Below, piece by piece: positions 20,568 through 28,522 of a stretch of DNA of 28,522 bases. Source of the stretch: Saksenaea vasiformis B4078 (Eukaryota; Mucoromycota; Mucoromycetes; Mucorales; Saksenaeaceae); assembly GCA_000697055.1 (NCBI GenBank), contig JNDT01000846.1, positions 1-28,522 of the forward strand, in the 5' to 3' direction. The position numbers were made by a program, and so were the translations under genes. Numbering within the stretch: position 1 is the stretch's first letter; every line of letters starts with the position of its first letter. Under the pieces are notes generated by a model, which searched no databases, was not told the origin of the DNA, and saw only the letters and a list, made by a program, of their open reading frames with translations.

Positions 20568-21716
20568 GTCGATTGTATAGTTTTAGCCTAGGGAAGAGCG
20601 CATGATAAAGGTTGAACTATCTGAGGTTTAGTACATTTAACTTTCTAACTTTCTTTCAAAGTTCTCTCTGTTGCTACCGACTATGATATATGGATTTAGC
20701 AAGTATATATATAAATCAGTGCAGAACTTTAATTACACTACTTTTTGTACTGGAAATGACCTTAAACGTCAGTTTTGAAGCGCCGTACCACTATAATCAT
20801 CAGGAACCGTTGCAGATCATGTATATCACGACTGCAAAATCCTCCAATTTGGGAAATCTTAGATATCCTACGGCTTTTTCTATCCTGCCTCATCCTTTGT
20901 CTTGTTCACACAATTTCAAGCATTTTTACATACATTAATACATGTAATGTGCTGAAATGTTAAAAACTCTGCGGGTAATATATAAACGAGTAAACCCTCA
21001 AGCAACGCCATGGCCTTGGAAAATGAGAGAGGAAGCAGAAATTGCCGCTGTAGTTTTTCCATCCCCAATGCGTAAGAAGATACACGCTTCGCCAATAGAA
21101 TTGACTGATCCAGATAACACGGTGGTGCTGAAATACTTGATCTTTCGTGCCAAAAGATCTCCGCACGTGGACATAAGCATTCCCGAAATCTATATTCTTT
21201 TGCAAACTATTTTCCTGAAATAGGATTTACCACCTCACTGACATACGTACATCATATTGTAAACAAAGTGTACTTGTCATTTAGGTGCACGCTTCCAGCT
21301 TTCTCGTAATACTATAAAATAGAGCAATCGTAACGCCCACCATGCACCAGTACTGTGCTGAGCAAAACCTTGATCAAACCTATGAAATATAGTCGGGATA
21401 TGGCAATCCAATCTATGGTGCATACGAGGCCACACAAGGAAGTCGATAGCCTACTTGTTTTTGAGATGAGCTTGTTAAAGGTCACTGCAAGAAATTCGCT
21501 GTAAGAATCGCAGAACGGTCAACGTCTCTGTGGTAAGCCGCTACGGTACATAAAGCCGACCATAACGGATAACTAGCGTAAGCAGTAGAACAAAGGAGGA
21601 CGGTTCACTCAATGGAACAGCGATAGCCGCTGGCGAGATTCACGAATTTATATCAAGCAAGAGGCTAGTGATTCTTCTTAGTGGATGTCACTAAAGCTAA
21701 CTATTTCATAATCAAA

Positions 21717-24151
21717 CTAGAAACGCTGCAAGCGTAGAGCACTATTTGGAAGATGATTGTAGGCTAAAGGAACGGCGTACTCTGACGGCTGTAAGACTTG
21801 ATAGTGGCGTATGTCGGATGGTGATCCTCTATGCAGAATATTTGCAGCCCTATGCAATGTTTGATTGCTAGAAGGTCGCATGACCAGCATGGACGAGGAG
21901 GGACTTGAAGATGTTGTTTGCCTTCGCTGCCGGCAGTATCTATTCGGAGTCAACTTCACACGTAATGCACTCAAACGGCGTCGGAATGCAAGCATCCAGA
22001 GACGTGGCTTCGAAGCTAGTACAAGTAACCATGAGTAACCGCAACTCTGGAAAGAAAGAAAGAAAAAGAGGTTTACCTCCCCGACGTGGAGAATTTTGCG
22101 TAGAGCGTTCTGGAAGCATAACGCTTGCAGAAACGTCGTCGTTTTGACTTGCCACCGTGGTCTCTTCTGCTATCTGTTCATTGAACACAGTCCCAGGGGG
22201 CGTCGCTGCTGCTGCATCATCAGCATGACTTGCTTGGCATCGCTGTCTTGCGACGCTTATTCGCAGCATAGAATGAAGCGCACAGTCAGTTGAGCACACC
22301 GTTGCTCGGATAGGGACTACTGTTCGATTCTCACAAATCCGGGAGAGATAGCCGACCTTGACAGGGGAGTAAGTGTACCAATATCCACAAGCGGCACATT
22401 GTTGCGCTCCTTTGTAAATATCCTCTCGAAGAAGAATCGGCATCGTCTCTGGGATGATATCGTCCAAGAATTGTTGCCGGAGATCACAGTGTGAGTTCAA
22501 TTGTTGACAATCGCACCATTCACCTATGCGGTTCCGTGCAGATCCCGACGTCCATGTTATGAATTTTTTGTTTAAAAAATCTCGCGCCGCAAGCTCTCTC
22601 AAAGACGGTATCTGAATGAGCACATCACATGCTATTCGCTGTAGACTCGCGCTACTTCTTTTACTAGTGCCTCTCTGTGACTGATAGAGTGTCTGTCTCA
22701 GCAAGAGCTTTCTTTGTATGTATGACGTTTCCATGCGCCAGAAAAGCCTATTGATGTCGATGACCTGGATATCCATGCATTTCTCGCCTATCTTCACTTC
22801 GCAATAGATACCATCCGTGTATTCCAAGTGTTTGTTGTTGCATAGCATAAGAGTATGTAGAGATCCGCCGCAATCAAAGCATCCAGGGTCATCACGACAT
22901 GAAGGGAAGTATGCCGGAAAAACGCTTCTCGCAATAGCCAAATCATCTGCCCTATCAACTTCCTGCGAAGATGCCAGCGAAAGAATGGACGGTGGCAGGT
23001 ACTGTAACTTGTTACATCGAAGATCCACCTTGTCCACCTTACGGAGGTGGCAAAACATGTAGGGCGGTAGTTTCTGGAGATTATTCTCTACCACGCCCAA
23101 TTTTACCAGATTCGTTAACTTCGAGAATGTTGCAGGTAATGTTCTTAAGCGGTTGTCGTTTAAGTTGAGCCACTGTACGCTCTGTAATTCACCAATTTCG
23201 GACGGGAGCTCTGTCAATGCATTGATTGCTAGGTTAAGGCGTTTTAGCTTCTGGCAGCGAGTGGCGAGGGCGTTAAAAAAGGATGCTGGTATTGTCTCCA
23301 AGCCGCACGTGTGTAAATCCAAGCTTGTCAGTTTTTCGTAACCTGTGCTTAAAAATTCGGCAGGAAGGCTACCCAAGATGTTTCCGGAGAGGTTCAAGTA
23401 CATCAATGAAGGCGGTGGATAACGTACAAGTGTGGATGGAAATTCTGTCAATGTATTGTGAGCAAGATTCAACGTAAAAAGGCTGGATGGGAAAGGATCG
23501 TTGTCCAGCCATCGAATCGCGTTGTTCATTAAGGTCAACGTCTCCAACTTGTTAAAGCGGTACAGTATCTTGGGAACGCCTAAAAGAACGTTACTATTTC
23601 CTTATGCCTGTTTACTGTACTTGCTTTTTAGGTGATTACTATCCAGATTGATACCTCGAAGCTCGCTGCACTGAACCATATCGTGAGGCAATTCCTGCAG
23701 TTTGTTTTGTGCCAGTGACAACCACCGCAAACTCTGTAGCTGTGATAATGTGTTGGAAGAAATTTGATCGATACAGTTATTGGCAAGAGATAGCGAAGTT
23801 AGATGTTTAAGTACAAGTATCTCTTTTGGAAACTGATTGAGAAGATTATCGCGCAAGGAAAGTTCACGCAATTGGTGTCTCATTCTCGCGATGGTCTTGA
23901 CATATTTCTTCAACGAGGTGATATCGTTTCGACGGAGCAGGAGCTGCTCGACAGGTTCAGATCTGTGGATACCAAAAAGTGAAGCTCGGTAAACCAGGCG
24001 TGGAGGTCTTGTTGGTTTGCATATGAATTGTGGATTCTGTTAATATGCTAACGCAAAAAATAATCTAATTCACGTACAAGGTCTTAACGTCTGTCATATC
24101 TAGTCTCCATAATACGTCGTACAATGTGGCGACTACTTTAACGTCTCCCAT
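21717..24151 (-). CDS. Large leucine-rich-repeat protein with Cys-rich tail
   Basis: 766-residue model, exons (minus) 24151-24074, 24036-23616, 23579-22077, 22015-21717. About ten typical 23-residue LRRs fill roughly residues 45-330, for example LRELSLRDNLLNQFPKEIL, LRWLSLAQNKLQELPHDM, LMYLNLSGNILGSLPAEF, LKRLNLAINALTELPSEI and VQWLNLNDNRLRTLPATF. The LxxLP pattern resembles Ras-suppressor or adenylate-cyclase type LRRs. The second half has Cys pairs (FDCGG, EWCDCQQLNSHCD, QQCAACGYWY, VCSTDCALH) that could bind zinc, then a basic Ser-rich tail (RQTTSSSPSSSM). No catalytic domain is visible. The last intron (22016-22076) is inferred because it links two open frames; unspliced, the protein would end at 21940. 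The 37- and 36-base first introns are unusually short, so the first exon is tentative. Function unknown. Confidence 0.78.
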
Positions 24152-24895
24152 AGGCGTGTCTGTTGCAAAGAAATAGACAAAACCTATTTTCTGGTGTTTA
24201 AAAATAAAATGTTCAGTGTTTGTTAGACTTTGGAAATAATGCGCCGGTATCAGTCTAGCAAATTTCCCACTCTAACATTATCAGTGAAACTTCCACCACA
24301 GCTTATTAGAACGTCTTGCATGAGGCATACATCATGTGGAAGCCATATCCAGAGAAAAAAAAAAGAATGGCATATCTGCAATAACTGCTGCCATACATCT
24401 GACGCTTCATTAGTTGGTCAAAGTCAAGAAGAAACATGCGTAACAAATACTCATTGTTTCTCCATTTTCATCCCTGGAACAGCAACAGCTTTGCGTTGCT
24501 ATATATCATTTTTCTTTTTCTAAAGTCACAATACGTGCTATCAAGTAGTGTACTAGAAATTAGAAATTGAACGAGCAGCACCGGCAATCGTACGGCTATT
24601 TTCAAAGAATGTATAACTATGAAACATTGACAGCATCTTCTTAGACCCTATTTTACCGACCAAACAACAAGATGCTAATAAAATGCAAATAATCGAAAGG
24701 TTTATTTGAAAGCCTATTGGGACATCCTTTAACCATGACTTATTTACTTGATACAACCAAATAAAGAAGGTTTCAAAGATCAAGAGTCGGTCACGCGAGA
24801 TATTCTCTGCAATGTGTGAGAACGAACTTAGATATACAGTTGAAAAGTAAAAGCACTTGCTTATCGTTAATTATCTTTCTATCTTCCTATTAGAA
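24152..24895. other. Intergenic, LRR promoter and mannosyltransferase 3' flank
   Basis: AT-rich and without a convincing gene. A 76-codon minus-strand frame at 24553-24783 contains a hydrophobic stretch (INLSIICILLASCCLVGKI) but lacks family likeness, splice partners or a good start context. Confidence 0.4.
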
Positions 24896-26417
24896 TCAAA
24901 CTTGTAGTTTTCGATAGTCTTCGTCTGGTAATTCCGATTTTGCAAACTTCATCATGCGATCAAGTGTATCCTCATCGAGATAGCGTAGCAAACTGATCGT
25001 GCAGCTGTCATCGTGGAAATCTACTATTAAAGTTAGTATGATTCTTTCTACATGTGCTTAAAAAGCAAAAACTATTGCCATAATTGTCTTCCAATGCGCA
25101 GCTACATTGCTGAATATATTTATGATCGAATGGACAATGGGTAGCGACGGAATGCGTATACCCGATTTGATTGAAAAAGTGGACCTGATCGCGTCGAAGG
25201 AACATCGCCGCCGCCATTGTACGAACCGGAGCATCTCCCCACCTACACAATTAAGATCGTACAACTCCTCCAACCCTTTTATACATCCTTACCTCTCGTA
25301 GAAAAAGCCGCCGGTCCAATCCAGATGCTCAAAATATGCATTATAAGCAGGAGATCTTAGAAACTCCATATCCACAATCTCGAAATTACTCCACAGATGA
25401 CACATATTGTATTGGTTATCGGAATCGATAATCCACGGTAGGATAGTTTTGTTAGACGGAAGTACGTCATCACGATGATTGTCCATAAAGCCACGCGTTG
25501 CATCCCACAGGGTACGTATTGTGTTAGGTGCCTCTCGCATGGTTAAAGTGAACCCTAAGTTCCTGTTAAAAATATGTATAAGTAGAAGATCCAGATTTAC
25601 CAAGTGTCTTGTTATTTTCTTTCATGAAGTGGAACGGATCAAAGTCCATGTCGCATGGATAGTGGGCTCCAGGTTCCACTCGCCACATGTAGTCAACGTC
25701 CTTGAAAAGGGGATGCCAGTAGAACAAGCCTGATTGATACCTTAGCATCTGATGATAAGACAAACTTCCTCCTCTGTATACATCATCCACTTCCATTTCT
25801 AACATCTTTAACTCCGCCAGCGGCACATCTATCCAGCTCGGATAGTCCCATGCTTCCAAGTCCACTTTGCCATAGTAAATGGGCGACTGTGTAATTTTGG
25901 AGATGTAGCGACGAAAGTCTGAGGAGAAGTACTGGTTGTTTAGGAGTATCCAGGGATAATGAAATCTGTGATTAAATCGAGCTTCTATACTTTTCATTGC
26001 AGCTCGCGCTTCCTGTAGGTTCTCGTTGCGGACCAGCATGTACAACGCACCGCGCGTGGGTAATTGTTTCCAAATATCAAGGGGAATATCTCGGTCATGT
26101 ACAAAGGTTGGACCAAGATGCTTAGCTTGTCGGTGCTCCGCAAGCACTGAGGAAGCCGATACAGCGTGTGATTGATCATCGCTAGCCTTGCTTGTCTTAT
26201 AAAGTGACTGGATCAAATCCATATCACGAGGGTCGATTGTCCAGCTTTGTGATGAGGAAGACCACAGCACACTGCAACCGTAGACAAAGGCAAGGAGAAT
26301 TATACAACCGATTAGACATATCTTGGAGCAATGGCGTGATAGAACTCGGCGGGGTAGTGGTTTATTTTTAAGGAGTGATGTGGGGGAATACGTTTGGTCT
26401 CCTTCCAGGTAAAACAT
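24896..26417 (-). CDS. GT15 (Kre2/Mnt1-type) alpha-1,2-mannosyltransferase
   Basis: 458-residue Golgi type II membrane enzyme that adds alpha-1,2-mannose from GDP-mannose to glycoprotein O- or N-glycans. Exons (minus): 26417-25601, 25554-25293, 25242-25073, 25023-24896. A cytoplasmic tail precedes one membrane anchor (ICLIGCIILLAFVYGCSVLW), then a stem. The catalytic domain carries MLVRNENLQEARAAMKSIE, HYPWILLNNQYFSSDFRRY, SYHQMLRYQSGLFYWHPLF, DYMWRVEPGAHYPCDMDFDP, YNMCHLWSNFEIVDMEFLRS and HLDWTGGFFYERWGDAPV, all hallmark GT15 blocks. The Glu of NFEI and the EPG block, active-site regions in Kre2, are intact. The last intron has a textbook TACTAAC branch. An in-frame ATG at 26501 would lengthen the tail by 28 residues; I chose 26417 because it gives the usual short tail. 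Confidence 0.94.
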
Positions 26418-26535
26418 ATCGGTTGAAAAGAAAAATGAAATGCAGGAAAGAACTAATTGCCTTTTTTTTATCACTGAGGTATGCATTTCTTCTTGGTCCA
26501 TTGCTGGCTCTTCAGCCACTTCGAATATTGCTTTT

Positions 26536-27086
26536 TTATATTAACCTTCTATCAACAATGATATATCTGGAGCGTATATGTAACGCAATACAAAACAATT
26601 TATTGAGATACTTCCACAAAAGTGAAAGAGTGTCAACGATAGACGTCGTAGTATCAGCATGAATAGCCAGACCCCGAATTTGATTGGTTGGAATATGAAG
26701 TACTGCTGCATAGACAGCGGAGTTATCAAATCGATCTTTGATTTGTTTGTCGTTGCTGTTCCTAGGCCCAAAGATGCGAGGCATCCAGTGAAGTAACGCG
26801 TAGGCCACAATGTTCATTTCCTATAATGATGGATTTTTGGATATTAACTTATTTTGGTTCAAATAAGGTCTGCACTGACCAAACCCCATGACCTTCGTTC
26901 ATGCCAGCTCAATCTTTGCATGACATTTTCTGCACCTTTGCGCATCCTACAACCCACATCCAAGGTCTGCTGAATAGCGGGCGAGCCATAACCCTGATAA
27001 GTTTTACATTCTAGAGACCTTTGCAGCGTTGTTTCCTGACGGGAGTCGTTAGCGAGCTCTCCGATATTGAAGTGGATGTAAGCCAA
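26536..27086 (-). CDS. Unassigned two-exon (or longer) gene, 5' end unresolved
   Basis: Two open segments join across a good intron at 26821-26879 (GTCAGT...TTATAG, 59 bases). The upstream exon reads FYLAYIHFNIGELANDSRQE, CRMRKGAENVMQRL and HERRSWGL; the downstream exon reads EMNIVAYALLHWMPRIFGPR and YAAVLHIPTNQIRGLAI. No ATG opens the first segment; it is open upstream to about 27130, so a further exon is needed. A second downstream frame with a membrane-like stretch overlaps, so the end at 26536 is uncertain. It lies just upstream of the mannosyltransferase on the same strand. No family recognised. Confidence 0.42.
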
Positions 27087-27449
27087 ATAGAAGCACAGTC
27101 GTGGCAGCGTGATGAGATGTGGTACGCGGTTTAACTATCGATACAGCTCTGTAGCATGTATGACATTGTCGCATCCAATTTATTAAGTGCTAGATCGTCC
27201 ACTGATGCACGATCTTACACTAGTGTTGGAATTAGAGTGGGATTGGTAAAGAGAAGTGTAAATAAATGAAAAATCAATGCGTATCTTCTGTCGTAATTTG
27301 ATAATAGTACATACACTTGTGTTGTTTCTGAACGCCAAATTTATTTGGAAGAACTTAAACTATATTTCAGTAAAAATAGTGGATTGCTTCATGCCATGTT
27401 TATATGTACAAGGGTTTTTGTTTATGTGCATATAGAGATAATGAGGTGC
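27087..27449. other. Intergenic region
   Basis: Probably holds the first exon and promoter of the minus-strand gene ending at 26536 (a short frame starting MSYMLQSCIDS near 27168 is a candidate) and the 3' flank of the gene ending at 27450. AT-rich; nothing else seen. Confidence 0.4.
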
Positions 27450-28188
27450 TTAGTCGATTTCCATAGCAGTGACATCGGAAGCGTCTGCCTGGTTGTCTAA
27501 CTCCATTCCACAGCTAGGGGTAGCTTTTTCAGATTCATCCGTCGCCTACTCCTAGTCTTAGTGATAGATCAGAGGACTTGAATTAATTACCTTTATTGAC
27601 AGGATCGGCGGTTTGTAAGGAACCACATCAAGGCATTCAGACGGACTGTCTTTTGCATTAGCACGGAGTACGAATTCAGGGATCCGCAATTTTTTTTCGC
27701 CTGCACGTCGTTCCATTGGCAGGGACGAACCGCCAATATGAGCTTCGACAAATGTAGATTCTCCAGTAGTCCAAAGATGACCTGCATCTTCGTCCTCGTC
27801 TGAAGATTCGCCTTCTGCTAGATAATCATCAATATTATCTATACGAACGCAAGTACTCTTCGGGACTCGCGATGTCGCATAAAGTGGTGTCGTCTGATCG
27901 ACTGTCATGGGTTCTTCGTAGGCAGCAGCGCTGAATCCCTCCGGAGTCTGGACGCATTCTATTGGTAAGGTACATGTGAATAAAAGACATCAAACGTTAG
28001 TCTTCGTTCTGACCTGTATGTGCTTGCCATGCTGCGATCGCTATGGTTTTATGTTGATCATTGTCACTGTTTGAGAGATGTTTCTTCCGTGCAGGTTGAA
28101 ATAAAGAGGAATGATCGTATTCTGTCGGAGAATGAGGACGTTTACGTGTGTCGCTAACCAGAACGTTGAAACTCGATGCCACCTCCAT
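27450..28188 (-). CDS. Hypothetical acidic, probably nuclear protein
   Basis: 212-residue protein from three exons (minus): 28188-28014, 27958-27591, 27545-27450, with introns of 55 and 45 bases. The N-terminal part has basic clusters (TRKRPHSP, PARKKHLS) that look like nuclear localisation signals. The centre has an acidic run (LAEGESSDEDEDAGHLW). KKLRIPEFVLRANAKDSPSE and VVPYKPPILSIK are the most ordered-looking segments, and the tail ends in SDVTAMEID. The rest is Ser/Thr/Pro-rich and likely disordered. The start is the first in-frame ATG. No known domain recognised. Confidence 0.68.
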
Positions 28189-28338
28189 TGTGGGAAAGTA
28201 AGCCGACAACGTCTAACGTATCTTATATATATGAGGAGAAAAAGAAGGGCAAAGACGGAGTTAACATTCGAAGGCTCTGGAAAAATCACTTCAAAATCTT
28301 CCTCAACCTTCCGTTTGACAAGCATAAATACTGTTTAT
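28189..28338. promoter_or_regulatory. Promoter region of the minus-strand acidic protein gene
   Basis: Short spacer between the ATG at 28188 and the repeat element at 28339. It contains TTATATATATGAGG (about 28222), which could act as a TATA element on either strand. Confidence 0.35.
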
Positions 28339-28522
28339 TGAATTATCTTTTACGCTACCCTAAATAAATCTTGCGCCTCTGAAGAGACAAGTTTGCGCTA
28401 AAGAAGGATCGAATATGCGGCCATTAGTACATCAATGTTTCGTCTGAGGATTAATCAACTTACATGAACTTGGTCTCTCCAGTGGACGCAAAATTTATTC
28501 GGGCAGCATAAAAAATAATTCA
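28339..28522. mobile_element. MITE-like inverted-repeat element, copy 2 (184 bases)
   Basis: Imperfect terminal inverted repeats of 43 bases: left arm 28339-28381 (TGAATTATCTTTTACGCTAC...) and right arm 28480-28522 (...GCAGCATAAAAAATAATTCA), with roughly 36 of 43 positions pairing. Arms and interior align with copy 1, including the shared CGCTAA, ATGCG, CTTACAT and TGGACGC words. This copy is more worn than copy 1. Its right end is the last base of the window, so flanking duplication cannot be judged. Confidence 0.7.

Larger units (their letters stand above)
19778..21716. other. Gene-poor region, 1.9 kb
   Basis: The first 150 bases are pyrimidine-rich on the minus strand and form the hexokinase-like promoter. 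After that no protein gene is supported. A 111-codon minus-strand frame (20118-20453) has no recognisable features. A strong TATA box at 20232 and a nested hairpin at 20494-20567 are listed separately. At 20960-21220 both strands are open for 60-88 codons (plus MREEAEIAAVVFPSPMRKKI; minus LRIGDGKTTAAISASS). The composition is protein-like but there is no start context or family, so it may be a transposon or gene fragment. Confidence 0.4.

Overview
This window looks like nuclear DNA of an early-diverging (zygomycete-type, probably Mucoromycota) fungus. The evidence is genes broken by many 36-80 base GT-AG introns, CTAAC/CTGAC-like branch sites, pyrimidine-rich promoters, fungal-type genes (a GT15 mannosyltransferase, an INO80 subunit) and a Fanzor-family gene. 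The placement is inference from content; no rRNA or species marker is present. Gene models were spliced by eye, and where I give exons their lengths sum to whole codons.

Left edge (1-3522): a degenerate TGCGACA tandem block runs into a decayed Fanzor gene. Fanzors are the eukaryotic relatives of TnpB, an RNA-guided nuclease carried by transposons. This copy keeps fungal-type introns, the RuvC-II Glu, the zinc ribbon and the RuvC-III Asp. It has lost the RuvC-I Asp (now Asn) and carries a nonsense codon and three one-base deletions. It is the most unusual object in the window.

3.5-12.4 kb: housekeeping genes. These are a stand-alone WRN/RNase D-type 3'-5' exonuclease (+), an unassigned small gene (-), actin-related protein 5 of the INO80 remodeller (+, 15 exons), an unassigned helical-repeat-like protein (+), and tRNA dihydrouridine synthase DUS4 (-), which meets the previous gene tail to tail with 33 bases between stops. 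A possible small gene lies just upstream of DUS4 (-).

12.6-15.4 kb: a poorly resolved minus-strand gene or pseudogene with a signal-peptide-like start, then a transposon graveyard. The graveyard holds a 182-base inverted-repeat element and a Tc1/mariner-type DDE transposase remnant. A diverged sister of the inverted-repeat element ends exactly at the last base of the window (28339-28522).

15.4-28.2 kb: a G3BP/Bre5-like NTF2-RRM-RGG protein (+), a divergent hexokinase-like protein (-), a roughly 2 kb gene-poor stretch with a TATA box and a strong nested hairpin, a 766-residue leucine-rich-repeat protein with a Cys-rich tail (-), a Kre2/Mnt1-type alpha-1,2-mannosyltransferase (-), and two unassigned minus-strand genes.

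Functional links between neighbours are weak, as is usual for fungi; the mobile-element remnants mark the gene-poor joints.
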